Shown in pieces: positions 47,303 through 61,391 of a DNA stretch of 64,000 bases. A program made the position numbers and the translations under genes. The stretch spans positions 6,647,501 through 6,711,500 of the forward strand of contig JAYKKT010000080.1 in NCBI GenBank assembly GCA_036023115.1. Reading direction: 5' to 3'. This DNA comes from Brasenia schreberi. Lineage: Eukaryota > Streptophyta > Magnoliopsida > Nymphaeales > Cabombaceae. The notes under the pieces are model-generated. The model was not told the origin of the DNA. It worked only from the letters and a program-made list of their open reading frames with translations, and did not search any database. How positions within the stretch are numbered: position 1 is the stretch's first letter; the number at the start of each line of letters is the position of its first letter.

Positions 47303-48029
47303 AAAAAGGATGAGGTAAATGTTAGCATATTCAAACAAATTTTAATTACGCTTAACATTTGAATTCAAATAGTAAAAAATACATGTATACTTGTTGTAGT
47401 TGTATTTTATTCACATACTCACTTTTAGCTTTTGAAACCTGAATTTCACAAAAACCCAAGATTTAATGTAACTTACATATAAAAGATAAAACTATGGTTG
47501 TTCGAAACTATGGTTACAAGCCCATGCCTAAACCTCACAAAAGCTTGGTGTACTTATGCTTCAATTCTACCTCTCTCGGGCTTTAGAATATATTTCTTGA
47601 TGAGTATTTTATTTCTCTTCTCTTTCATTTATTTGTAAAATGGCAGTGCTAATTATATCCTATTGGCCACCCTTTTTTAATTGTCCAAACAAACAAGAGG
47701 TTGTCTTAGCTCCTCTTTAAAGGCTAACTCAAGCTGTCATCTTGGAGCATCTGCGCTTTTGGTTGTCCCATAACTTTGTCATGTACACTTTCTCTACCAG
47801 GGTATTGCCCAGTGTCGGACACTGTGATACCCGACACTCGTACTTCTCCCGTGTCTAACTCATCACTATTAAAAATATTTTTTAGTACTAATGCCGTTGA
47901 GACTCCATATGAGCATTTATCAATTATTAGTAATATAGTCCAATGACAATGATATAAATGTTTATTTTTATTTATTTATTTTTACATTACGAACAAACTC
48001 AAGCATAGACAAGTCGAGCTCTAACAGAT

Positions 48030-48064
<35 letters not shown>

Positions 48065-48997
48065 TTTGAGGTTTGCCCTTTTTGAAATGAACCGATTTGA
48101 GCTGGACTCAGCTCAAACGCCAGGGGATTTCATAATATAATTAGAGTTTTGAAACATAGGATGCTATTTCATTCAAGACAAGGTATAAATAAGCCAAAGA
48201 AGAAAATAGCTAACGGTAAACTTATGCATGCAGCACCGACACCCACTCGCAGGTGGCTAGTTCAATTTCCAGAAGGTGCATGTGTGTGCTCCCTTTGTAA
48301 CAAAAAGAAGAAGAAGAAGCTTGTACATGCGAGCTGCTTGAATTATTTAAAAGGAAAAAGTTAGAAAGTGAAACATTTTTTGAGGGGGAAATAAAATAAT
48401 ACGAAAAGGTTCATTTTATTATTGTTGTCACTTGAACAAGGAGGGGAGCATGGAAAAAATGGAACCAACTGTCGCAGGCTGCGACCTGACCTTAAAAGAA
48501 GTTGGTTTGGGCGGGTCAGACCCCATGTTGCACCCCACCACTACCACGAAGAGCCTCCAGGACCCACCATCATCCTCAGGAGAGGGCCAAAGGGGTCCGG
48601 GTCCATAAGGTCCCAAGAAGTTTGAATGTAAAAACTGCACAGAATAGCTTAAAAAGGTATTTATCATTATCTAATTGAGTAAAGATGCATGACACAAGTA
48701 GAAATGACTCTTTTATATGTATATGTAATATAAATGCAAGTTTTATTAAAAAAATTTAATGATTTTCAGGCCAAGCCTAGGCCCTAAAGACTCGGGCAGC
48801 TCAGTCTGAACCATCCCACTTAATTTTGAGCCAACCCCTTAACCAGCTGGCAGACCATGTACCTTGGGTGATTGATTGAATCTCTTAATCTTCTGCCTTT
48901 AATATGAGAAATAAAAAGGGGATCAAAATCTATTTCGAAGAATTTCCTTCTTTATTTTCAGCGGCATATTGGGGAGGGTCCTTTTCAAACATAACTT

Positions 48998-49001
<4 letters not shown>

Positions 49002-49076
<75 letters not shown>
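49002..49076. repeat. Microsatellite (CT)n
   Basis: About 37 uninterrupted CT units. Confidence 0.95.
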
Positions 49077-49078
<2 letters not shown>

Positions 49079-49555
49079 GCATTTACATACATGTATTTCG
49101 TATGCCGTTAAGTTGATAGGGCTGGTTTTGTCTATCCCAAAGAACCGTAATTGAACCGGCTCAATACCAGTTCTTGTTTCGGTTTTGAAAGAAGCCAAAA
49201 TTTCGAGGCACACGTTCCAGTTTGAGTACTAATCAGCTCAAAACCAACAAAAACATTTAAAACATCTAAACTTTAAAAAAAAACACTGGAAATGTCGGTT
49301 CAAAACTATCCGTTATGGTTTCAAGTCCGGTTTCACCGGTTCCGGTTTTCAGTCCGGTTAGGTTCTGGTTGGAACTGTTGTGCCTGCTCTAAACCGGCCA
49401 TGTCTAGCTTGCAGGATAAGATACATAAGAACCTAAGGCCACTAAAAATTACTAACAATGAGTGCTTAGGACGAGAATTCTCAAATTAACATTAAGGAGA
49501 GAGATAAAATCAAGCAAAGCTGATTGAAGGAAATTGTGAGCACTAGCCTCCCTCC

Positions 49556-49658
<103 letters not shown>

Positions 49659-50235
49659 CTGTTCTTTTACCATCCAATCTACAGTACTATGTTCTTGATT
49701 TACATCAATTAAATCAAAAACTAAAGTTAGCTATTGGATCATACTTACAATCAATTACTAATCATATGAACGTGTTAAATTTGTTCGAAATCAATTGGAC
49801 CAATACTAAAGCATCTTCTTCTTCATGAACCAGCTGATTTTTATTTTTCAGTATTTTAAAACCATATCTTATGATGCATAAAATTTGACAGAACACTTTA
49901 ATACTTTAAATATGAAACGCACAGAAAAGTTTGCACAGTTGAATACAGGGTTTGGTTGCTAGGTCCACGCAAGATTGAGGTACCACCACAAGAGATGATT
50001 GATTCATAACTTTATATATAATAATAATAAGATATGCTCACCACTACTAATACTGTTCACTCATACTCAATTTTTTCGACTTATACGATTATATTAACAG
50101 TCTCTCATCCTTTTTCAAAAACTCATAATTTTTTAAAATTATATTGATATTATTGAAAAGTAATGAATGAACACGATGAAAGTGGGCATGACATAATCCA
50201 ATTTATTATATATATAATCAGAACAAAAGTCTATA

Positions 50236-50411
50236 CAGTGGCGGATCTACGTTGAGGCAAGGTGGGGTTGCTGCTTGACCTGAAATTTGAAAACAAGTGA
50301 AAATTTTACAGGACGTAATTGAATTGCTGTTTATTATATGTACTTCGCCCACCTTAAATGGTTGAACAAGCCGTTTGTCCCACGTAAGAAGAAATTCTAG
50401 ATCCACCATTG
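50236..50411. mobile_element. MITE, 176 bp, cagtggcggatc family
   Basis: The left end CAGTGGCGGATCTACG and the complement of the right end CAATGGTGGATCTAG form terminal inverted repeats. Flanks agtctata (50228-50235) and ggtctaca (50412-50419) agree at 6 of 8. No coding capacity; same family as 19511-19680. Confidence 0.6.
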
Positions 50412-51110
50412 GGTCTACATACAAAAAAAAGAAAGAAAGGCAAGTCATTACATTTTCATTTATGGAATTTAAGTCAGAAAGAATAACAGTTGCGAATCGG
50501 ATGTATCCCTTTTTTCTTTGTGAGATGAACTGGACCATCTTGGCCTGGTGATGTGATAATATGACGATCGTTATATAAATGTAAATTATTTAGTGTATTA
50601 TTTTGTCAAGGTCTTACTACACGGCGTGCGTAGATGAATGTGTTGGGATCAACCTGTATTCCGCGTCATTGCATAGAGAAGCTGTGAGCCCCACGATTAT
50701 ACATGAAGACGGACTTGGTTATGAGAATAGCAAAATAACGAACACGGTGTTAGGATCTGCTTTATTACATTCCAACGATCTCTTCCTCGCCGGTGTAATC
50801 GAAGTTGAGCTCAAGTCTTGGCAAGCTTAATTTGTTTCGTAAGAAATACTTGGCTCGAGATTGACTTGAATCTCCAAGATCGAGCTCGGCTTGAGCTATA
50901 TATATATAAAGGTCGACCTCAAGCTCATTAAGCTCGTTGGGCTCATAATCAAGAAGCCTCACTTTGGAAGGATTAGTTACGTATTATCTATTATATAGTT
51001 CACACTAGCTAGATTATGTGTGTGCGTATATATATACATATATATATATATATATGTATGTATGTATATGTATGTATGTATATGTATATATATATATGTA
51101 TATACTTGAT

Positions 51111-51163
<53 letters not shown>

Positions 51164-53800
51164 GTATATATATATATGTATATACTTGATTATATATACA
51201 TATATATATATATATATATACTTGATTAAGCTTGCAAGCTGCTCGACTGAGTATTAGTGAGATTGAGCTTGAGATGTCAAGCTCAACAAGACTGAACCTG
51301 TTTCCAGTTATTGTCGAATCGGTCTCGAATAACTTGCAGTAGCTCAACTCACTTGAATCTGTGTCTTGAAGTATACGTTGGATAATAACTTGTATGAAAA
51401 ACAAACTTATTAAGTCGTAGATTAAGTGGTTCGCATATAAAAAAGAAAAAACACCCGACGAAAACTATGTCGATAATTATATACTAGTAAAAGAGAAAAA
51501 CATCAATTTGTAGTAATACACGAAACAACATGACACAATCTAATGCTCACACTTCAGCCAGGGACGGACTTCTTACGAGGCCAGCTGTGGCAACCACCTC
51601 ACTCGAAATTCGACAATATATATATATATATATTGGAAGAAATCAAAAGTGCCCCTTCAGCTAATTCTCACCATACTCAACTTCATTTCATTCAAGATGA
51701 TTTTTCTGGGTCGGTCACCTATGTCCCCAATATTAAACGTTAAGATAGACATGTCCTTTTTGGAACCAAACCAGCAGTTTTAATCGAAGCTGAACCGGCG
51801 AAGGATTGGGATCAGCCGAATTGTATCAATCATAACCGGAGATTCTTGGTTTAGGAGTTTGAATCATCGGTTCGCTATGTAAATTAGTAGTGGGGGTAAT
51901 TTCTAAATTCTGCTACTTTTATATGAGAAAAAAATAGATTTTTACTGCACAAAGAGCTTAACTCGCCTAGCTAGGGGGTCAAGTCACAAGGTTGAAGATC
52001 ATGAGCTCGGTACCCATCGTGTGCATCTAGCTTTAGCTCCCCATAGTCCAGGAAAGGAAACAGGTTTTTCTGGCTCATAAACAGGATTGATAAATGCAAA
52101 TAATAATCGTAATGATATACATATTAGTGATTCATAATTTATTTTAAATTGGCATCAACCATTTGCAATTTAGCAGCTAATTATGAATGACCTTTTTCTT
52201 ATTACAATGCAAAATGCAAAGCCCAAAGCTAGATGCATGTCCTAATTTTCTATTCATGTTCAAGACACTCAAACAATGCACTAAAACCCGTCCGATACCA
52301 TTCAAACCTATGGCTGTGGAATTCTCGGGTATGCAAGAGGACATAAACCTCTATCTAGATACGAGTATGTATAAGGCTCAAGAAATCATGTTGGCTCATG
52401 AGAATTCTCGAACAAGTATCTTGACCAATAACTCAAGATGATAAGAAGAGTCGTATAGAACATGTGAGGTTTACAGGATATAGATCCTACATGAGCAACT
52501 GGTATCGAGAACCAAAAGAGAAAATTAACAAAAGTTATAAAAAGGAAAAATATATGAGAAAATCATTCTTTCATAAAAAAACATCTTAAAAAAGGCTAAC
52601 AAAAAAGGTAAATCTAAACTAAAAAATAGAATGAAAAGCAAACAAATTAAACGTTGGCTAATTCATTTCATTGATTAGTTGATTGAGGCTTAGGCGGTTG
52701 CAAAGGAGGCCTTTTCGATTCTATCAGTATCTTTTCTCCCATAGCTTTTCAAGTTTTAATTTTTCTTAATTTTCTTACTTGTTTCTTTACTGGATTGATC
52801 GTAGACAAGATATCAAGTCAATACTTTTAATAAACCCATTTTTTTTTATAAATCTTTCCATTTCAATTGAGTCTCTTAGATTTTTAGTCTAAAGCCTCGA
52901 GTAACCACCCTCAATTTCGGTGTAAACATGGTAAGTCATGTGCTAGAAAGGTAATCTATTGTACTAATGGTAGATGACATTTGATGAATAATTACTTGAG
53001 AAACAGATTGAAGGGGCCAAAATGAATTGCACAAAATGTCTTCTATGTTTCTGCAAAAAGCGAACCATTGGACGGGTTTATGCAATTGAACGGTACGATG
53101 AAAGCGAGGGTCCGAACTGGACCTAACGCGCAACAGACAACTGTTTCTCTTTTCCCCGAAAGCTGGACCCACAACGGTCCTTGACCAAATCACGTAGGAG
53201 CTATTTGGTAAGATCGTAATGCTTCTGGACATCTACAAAAGGGGAAGGGCGGCCCGCTGCCGTTTTCTCTCCTATTTTGTCCACACGCAGGCAAAGAGAA
53301 AGAGAAGGATTGGCGCTCGGTACGCCCGCCACGAAGACGACGACGAGTCGGCGACGGTTCTCCTAGCCACTTAAAATGTTTACGCTCAACAATGCTGTTC
53401 AGGTAAATGTCATAAACGAAACGCGTCACTACTCCCCCTTCTATAATGAAACCGTGATGGGAAACACGATTGATTAATTAAAAGAAGGTTAATGATGATC
53501 GGAAAACAAAGCACATTTCTTGATTTGAATATAGATCTCCCTCTGTGTGTGTGAGGGAGAGAGAGAAGAATTGGCGGAAGGTAAAAGTGAAAAAGCCGAT
53601 TGGAAGTGTGGTTTGAGAAATGTTTTTTTAAGAATACGATATTTTGTAAGCTCCTAAATGAAAAAGATGAAATTGACAGAAGAGCAATGGTAACGGGACT
53701 TTTGGATTTTGAATGAAGTTATGATTTTGGAAGAACATAACTTTTATAATCCTCGGAAAAGTCATGTTGCCGCCTGTGTCCTTGTCTCTGTTAGAAGCCC
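50412..53800. other. Intergenic DNA upstream of the malic enzyme gene
   Basis: No gene supported. TA-rich complex repeats lie at 51027-51230, with gagctcgagc/aagctcgag motif clusters on both sides (50800-50960, 51230-51310). SINE debris lies at 51955-52045 and a MITE-like fragment at 51548-51640. CG-rich DNA at 53230-53370 may be regulatory or leader sequence, but I see no ORF of note. Confidence 0.45.
51027..51230. repeat. TA-rich repeat with 80-base periodicity
   Basis: The block gtatatacttgattatatataca recurs 80 bases apart (cttgatta at about 51105 and 51185) and partly again at about 51221, embedded in (TA)n and TATG-rich runs. Confidence 0.8.
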
Positions 53801-53801
53801 C

Positions 53802-53808
53802 TATAAAT
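53802..53808 (+). promoter_or_regulatory. TATA box of the malic enzyme gene (candidate)
   Basis: TATAAAT lies 256 bases upstream of the ATG at 54064, followed by a CT-rich, Ser-codon-rich leader. A start about 30 bases downstream would exclude the in-frame ATG at 53764 and leave 54064 as the first in-frame ATG. Confidence 0.45.
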
Positions 53809-56800
53809 CACTCCCTGTTTAGCTTATTTCTTCTCGCGTCTTCCTTGCATCTTCTGGAAGAGTATAAATTTTTCTCCCTCTGTTCTGTTTTCTTTCTTCT
53901 GTGTGGACTCCGAAAGAGCTGTGCCAGCTCGCCGGTTGCTGGCGCATCATCGTCCTCGTCGTCGTCGGCTTCTTCCTTGGTTTCTCTTTGCCGTTTTACG
54001 GGTAGGGAGCAGCAGCAGAAGCTGGGATCTTTTGCCTGCAGATCTTCGTCGCGGTCGGTAGCGATGGAGAGCACTTTGAAGGACATCAGAGACGGGGAGT
54101 CGGTGCTTGACATGAGCCCAAAGGCCACCGTTGAAGGTGGAGTCGAGGACGTCTACGGCGAGGATTGCGCCACCAAGGACCAGCTTGTCACACCATGGAC
54201 CGTCAGCGTCGCGAGGTGAGACGACTCCTTCTCCCTCTCTCTATCGATTCCAGATCTTTAGCAACTTTTTCTCCGTGAATTTGATGACCGTGTTCTTTTA
54301 TATTGATCTGGTTAGCAACTTTCGGTGTGGACCTAATTCACGGATAAATGTTTTGAGATATAATATGGGAACCTTTTCGAGTTCACTCGTACTTCTTGTT
54401 GTTCATTTTCTATTTCTTTGTCGAATTGAAGTGATATTTGAGTTTTCTAGGTCAAACTTCACTTTCATTGTTCTATTTAAGAAAAGAAAAAAATTGCGAT
54501 CTCGAACCATCAGTTATGGAGCGTGGAGGACTTTTGGAACTGTAACCGTTGCGCGTTCTTGCGGGTCTAAAAGCTTTGATCTGTGTAATACTTTAGAAGT
54601 CCTTTTGTTTCTCACTTTGCTTTTTCTTTGAGGAAATGATTTTGCATTTCTTCTCCCTTTGGCAGCCTAAACTCCGTTGTGGGCTCCGAATCTTTAGCTT
54701 TGGTGATCATTTAGGTTATGTCAACGGCGGTCTTTTTGGCTGTCTTGGCTCAAAATAAATTATTTCCTACTTTAATCTGCAAGACAGGTCTCCTTTTCTC
54801 CAATTAATTTTGTTTCTAATGACTTTTCCCTCGATATTTTCGGATTTTCCATATATGCTGAAGAAAACGCGAACTCTCTCTCTCTCTCATGAATAGCTTA
54901 TGTGGAAGACGGCAAATTAACAGTGTTGGCTAGTGTTGGTTTTCATCATTTTATAAGTCTGACCGTGTAGTGTGTTTTTCATGGTCGGAGCATGAGAGTT
55001 CGGCCTCTGCACCGTTAAAATTTATTTTACCTTACGATTGTCAAGAAAATTTCGGTTATTGTGTTCATTTAGTTGTTTTCCCCTGTTGGAGTCGATTCCG
55101 GCAAAGGCGGATTTCTTTATGTTGAGTCTAATGCCTTCATTTTAGTGAGCGATAATTTACTTAATTAAATAAATAACCCTGTCTTAGGACGATCAATGAT
55201 GGTTCTTGAGGTAGGAGAGGTATCTAAAATTGAATAACCTCTCTTTCTTTTTAAGATGATTGGGACGGGTTTAGAAGTGATAGGATCCCACGATATTAAT
55301 GAAACATGGGATATGCGTAAAGAAGATGTCGTGTGTTGCAATAGGAGTTTGTGGTTCCTTATGTACTATGAATGGGTGTCCATGAACTACCCCTAAGCCA
55401 TTTGATCTCTCGTGAAGTCCCTCTCGTCAAAGTTCGGCTGTAAATTTTAAGAAGCAAATATCGTATTTCTTTAGAAACAAGAATTTTTGTCTTACCAATG
55501 ACTTATGCAGTACTTCATTGATTTACAGGTGTTTGATATCGAGCTTCTTTCCATGACTTGTGATTTAATTTTCTTTCTGATAGTTGATGTTGTCCCTTCT
55601 TTTGCTTCTTCTCTCATGAGAGCTGTTTTATGCAATCACTGATCGTTTGATTTATTTTGTATGTCCGTTTATGTGCAACAAACCTATACGGATAGGCAAT
55701 TACTAATTTATTAATGAAAATAGGAATTAGGAACTGTTTTCACGAGCTGTAGAATACTGAAATGTGAAAATGTGGCATCAGTTGCGCCATACTCGCCTTG
55801 TGCATTGACGACTCTTTGTATCCTACGTTGGTGTTTGGCTTGAATATTAAAGCAGTCTAATATTATGTTATGCTAGTTAAATTTGCAATATTTTTTTATA
55901 CGTACTTTTCCATTTGGATTTGGCAGTGGATACTCATTGTTGAGAGATCCACGCTTCAACAAGGGGCTTGCCTTCAGCGAGAGAGAGAGGGATGCCCACT
56001 ACCTGCGAGGGCTTCTACCCCCGGTTTGTCTTACCCAAAAGATTCAGGTGCGTTATATCCTGAAACTGAGGTAATCTATCGTGTATTTTGGGTTTGTACT
56101 AGTTTGTGCAAATATGCACAAGTTGGGATCGATCCAGAATTAAATAGGACTCGAGGTTGGTAGAGGATGTAAGCAGGTTGGTCCGAGTCCACTTCCAAGT
56201 ATATCTGAGGTTGATTTAATCAGAGATCTTATCTAATTGAAATTGGATTGAGCCCAACTAGAAAGAACCATATAACCCCCTTGGATTATCAACTGAACCT
56301 TCAGCTGAACAAAGCTAAAAGGTCCAGTACCAAGTTTTGATCCAATAACTTATTAGATTCTATTTGCTTTACTGATCCTACTAGTCGGATACACGCGTCG
56401 GTGGATGCATGTTTTTGTCTGGAAGGCTCTTCCTTGTTAACTAGCATGGCTAAATTGCCAGGTTGGGCTATATGGTTGTTGGTTTTCCAGTTTGAAGTGT
56501 TTCGTCAACTTGAGATATTTGTGTTTACTTGATATAAAACCGACTTCTACAGGAGAAGAAACTCATGCAAAACCTTCGCCAGTACCAAGTTCCATTACAG
56601 AGGTACATGTCATTGATGGATCTTCAGGTATGTGCTCATTGAGTTGAAGTGAAGTTTGCATCAGGAGAGAAATGAAAGGCTGTTTTACAAACTCCTCATT
56701 GATAATGTTGAGGAATTGCTCCCAGTTGTGTATACTCCCTACTGTTGGTGAGGCTTGCCAGAAATATGGAAGCATCTTCAGGCGCCCTCAGGGTCTTTAC

Positions 56801-56914
56801 ATTAGTTTGAAAGAGAAGTATGAATTTATTTTTCCTGCATTTGTATGCAATTCTGGACTATATTTGGTGCAGGATTATATAGCTGTTGGCCTTTTGCAGG
56901 GGGAGGATCCTTGA

Positions 56915-57067
<153 letters not shown>

Positions 57068-57374
57068 TGAGCTAGCCTTAGCCTCACATAATTAATAATG
57101 TTGAATGTGCTTCAGGGGATGGGGATTCCTGTTGGTAAATTGGCTTTGTACACGGCATTAGGAGGAGTTCGTCCTTCAGCAGTAAGTATTTCCCATATAT
57201 TGTTTCTCTTCATTTTATCATTATATATGTCTCATATGATGTTTTCTTTCTTTTCTTTTTTTTTTGGTGGTTAGTGTTTACCTATTACAATTGATGTGGG
57301 GACAAATAATGAGCAATTACTGAATAATGAGTTCTACATTGGGCTTAGACAAAAGAGGGCAACTGGGCAGACAG

Positions 57375-58114
57375 GTGAGGATCCACAAGTTAGTTGATCA
57401 TAAGCGAAAGCCACAAATATTGCCACTTTCTTGCCAAACTTTAAAAGTTCTAATGCAAGATATCTGCACATTTTTGCGAGATTCTGGGTTACTGTAAAAG
57501 GTAGTGGCTGAAAATGCGGTTCTCTGTTGAATAAAAAGTTCGTTCCTTCCAAACTTTTCAATCTCGGATGGATTGAAAGGGGCATTGCCCATCGATAAGT
57601 GACTAATTGTAGTTCAGTATCTGTTCAGCACTCTTATATGCTCTCTCCGTCTAGTTTGCTACTCATTCAATATTAACCAGAAACGCCTTGTACCACCTAT
57701 CTTATCAACTGCTCATAAATACCAACTACTTTGAAGAAAGGTCTACCTGAATATTTTATTTCCAAATTTGGGTATTCAAATATCAGCAGAAGAAGATCTT
57801 TTATAACTATGAATACCTTCTCCTATATGTTTTTGGATCTTTTATTCTAAAGCAACGAATTAAACTTTTCTGGTGACAACACAAGCTTGAAAGAATTTTA
57901 TTTGAGCTTCAAACATCTCTTATACTTTCTGTATAAGCAAGTTTTCAAAAACTTTTTCCTTGCCCAAAATGATATTCATGACTATTCCCATTCTGCTGCA
58001 CAATTTAGCCGTTTACGGTGGTTATAATACTACATTTACGATGCACGTGCATGTGTAAGAAACTTTCATTCGGTAAATCTTTGACTGTGTGGATTCCGTT
58101 ACTTTCCTCTTCAG
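57375..58114 (+). other. Malic enzyme interval lacking an expected exon
   Basis: In NADP-malic enzymes an exon of about 72 bases sits between the one ending ...KRATGQ and the one starting FEDFANHN. I read this interval in all forward frames and found nothing like EFM.AVKQNYGEKVL. The preceding donor (gcagacag|gtgagg) also leaves a different phase: joined directly to TTTGAAGAC it would give a stop. Confidence 0.6.
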
Positions 58115-59388
58115 TTTGAAGACTTCGCCAATCATAATGCATTTGAGCTGCTTGCAAAGTATGGGACAACGCATCTTGTCTTCAATGATGATATACAGGT
58201 AAGGTTGCACTCAGGGACGATATCTTGCAATCCAAAATTTTCTTCCTTTCTAAAACTTTTTGCTTCTTTTCTTCAGGGAACTGCTGCTGTGGTTCTTTCC
58301 GGGCTTATTGCATCATTAAAATTGGTTGGCGGATCCCTTGCTGAGCACACTTTCCTATTCCTTGGTGCCGGTGAGGTAATATTCAGCTTCATTTGAATTA
58401 AGATATATTAAAACCGCCTGGCTTTAGGGAAATGCCTCATCTCCTTTTCTTCTTGTCACTTATCTGCCTTAAATGCAAGAAATGATTATAATTTCAATTT
58501 TTATTTACCTTGTACTTGCAACTTCTTATATGGATGGTTTAATAGATTTTTGCTTGCAGTGAAGATGCACAGCAGTAAAATCCTTCTCATTGCATTTTTT
58601 ATAATTATTTGTCTTTTGCGTCGTATTTTTTTCTTCATACTCGTTCCAGGCTGGGACTGGTATTGCAGAGCTGATTGCTCTTGAGATGTCAAGACAGGTA
58701 TCCTTCTCTCTATATATATGTGTGTGTACTTTGTATAGAATTTCAATGGATTTTGTTAACTATGGAGTTTGAAAATTTCAGACAAAAGCCCCAGTAGAGG
58801 AATGTAGAAAGAGGATATGGCTTGTGGACTCGAGGGTACTATGAATTAATTAAACCTTGTTTTCTAACTTGAATTTGAAGTGGCACCAACTCTTGCCAAC
58901 CTAACTTGTGTATCTGTGTCTTCCATCCGACAGGGTCTTATTGTCAGCTCACGGAAGGAGTCGCTCCAACACTTCAAGAAGCCATGGGCTCATGAACATG
59001 AGCCAGTCAAAACTCTTCATGAAGCTGTTAACGTCATTAAGCCAACTGTATTGATCGGGTCATCTGGTGTAGGACAAACTTTCACAAAAGAGGTGGTGGA
59101 AGCCATGGCATCCTTCAATGAGGTCTCCACAAAATCCCAAGTAAAATCTTTTTAAGTTTGATAAATGCCTGAGCAGATCTAACCCTGACATTCATATTGC
59201 AGAAACCCCTAATTCTAGCTCTTTCAAATCCGACCTCGCAATCTGAGTGTACGGCCGCGCAAGCATATAACTGGAGTAACGTATGCGCTATCATCATGTT
59301 GTTTATAAGTTTGCCGACTAGCTGAACGGCCACATCAATTTAGTTGCTTTTAGCTTTTCGTGGTTTAATGCACTCTTTCCTCGCCTGA

Positions 59389-59484
<96 letters not shown>

Positions 59485-60325
59485 TGATGCGCTGATTTAC
59501 ACTTTTGGTGATTATTCCATCCGCTATCATTTATCTGCTAATGCTTTGGGGAAGACTTTTCATGGTTGTACATTTTCGGTCTTGAAATGATTGTTGCCAA
59601 TTTGCTTAATCTGATACTAATCGGATTTAAACCTGAACTCCAATATTCTGGAGTCCATGTACCAACTCCATTTTCAAGGTTTGTCTGCACCATTCATGCA
59701 TGCATGTTCGCATATATTTACAACCTTGAACAATCGAACAAAGATGCTTTTAATCCTTTTTGGTTTCTATAAATTGCTCATAAAACAGAAAAACGTGCAG
59801 AATAGGAATTAGAGCACTCGTGCAGATTTTTAATTTATTTTCCTCAAGAACTAATTTTATGTTTGTTTCTTTGATGCTTGCAGTCGAATAATGCTTATAT
59901 CTTCCCTGGGTTTGGACTGGGCTTGGTGATTTCTGGAGCAATCCGTGTGCATGACGACATGCTCCTTGCTGCCTGTAAGCATTGAATCATGGTCCTGTCG
60001 GTTTTGATTAAGGCAACAAATGAACAAACATAAAATGAGGGCTCTCTCTCTCTCTATGTATCACACATCTGTCTGTCTGTCTCTCCCTCTACATATATAT
60101 GTGTGTCCATGCCCACACGTGCACACACGTGTCTTTGAATGAACTAGTGAGATTTCTTTAACATGTCAGACTGATTCTGTATTTGGGTTCAAACAGCGGA
60201 AGCTTTAGCGAAGCAGGTGAGGCAGGAAGATCTTGACAAGGGAATGATATATCCACCATTCTCCAACATCAGAAAGATATCCGCATATATTGCTGCAAAT
60301 GTTGCCGCCAAGGCTTATGAGCTCG

Positions 60326-60897
60326 GTAAGTTGCATCTCTGAGAGTTTTTATAGGGACTGCATTTCTTGTTTTTGGATCCGAAGGGTAATAGTCTTGCGA
60401 TTACTAACGGTCGACGTGCCTAATTGATACCCATGCGTTCAATGAAGAGCCGTCACAATCATATGCTCAAAGAAGGCATTTGATTTAACCATCCATCAGT
60501 TGCAGTAACTGTACTAAGTCTAAGTCACACGTACACCTCTAGGAGGTGGAGTGTCGACCTCGACACGGGTGCGACATCAACACCGACACCATGTTGGTGC
60601 GGCACGAATACACATTATTTTTTAGTAACTTAGAGTGCTGCCGTATATGGTGTGTTTATCATGGAGATTGGTTTGTATATTAGGATGAAATTAGTAGTTG
60701 TTTACAGTTTATATGTTTTGTTTTAATATAAAATAGCTATTAATATTACCATAGCCATATTGTCGTACTCAAAAATTTTGAAATTTGTTGTATCTCGTAC
60801 TCGCACCCGTACCCGTGTACATAGAATTGCACCACAATCCATGGAACCACGGGGTCCATCAATACCTATACTTTGTGGCTGTAGCTATTGCTTTTGA

Positions 60898-60928
<31 letters not shown>

Positions 60929-61302
60929 ATTCTTTGATCGGTTAAACTAGATTATCTACACAGTATGGACCTAGCAAGCTGGGTTTTGGTGATTATTTGA
61001 ATGTTCAAAGTAGTTAAAAATGTAACTGATGTTTTTTTGGGTCATTGATTCAGAAGGGAAAAAGAGAGGCTACAAGCGGTGTGATGAGGCCCGCTTCTCC
61101 ATTTGAAATGAAATTCGAGTTTTTGGAATCGTGAATCCGCTTCTACTTGAGTCAATCTTAGCTGATCTCAGTTCCAATTTAACCAGCCTCGGTCTGGTTA
61201 TTGAGCTCGACTCTGAAGCGATCGAGCTCAATACTAATACTTGGTTTTGTTCAGTGTGTGTTTTCCGTACTAACTACTTGACTTTTTTTGGGGACGTTAT
61301 AG
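60326..61302 (+). other. Last intron of the malic enzyme gene
   Basis: Joins YELG to LATRLPRP. It holds the second copy of the dispersed repeat (60521-60820) and a (TG)(GA) microsatellite near 60901-60930. No coding segment is seen. Confidence 0.8.
60521..60820. repeat. Dispersed repeat, copy without the RRM fragment
   Basis: Matches both ends of 6211-6835: taagtcac, acctctaggaggtggagtg, cgacacgggtgcgac, gatgaaattagtagttg, cgcacccgtacccgtg. About 300 bases; the two ends show inverted similarity around acacgggt. Confidence 0.7.
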
Positions 61303-61391
61303 GGCTGGCAACGCGTCTCCCTCGACCTAAGAATCTAGTGAGCTGTGCAGAGAGCTCCATGTACAGTCCCGCCTACCGAAGCTTCCGTTGA

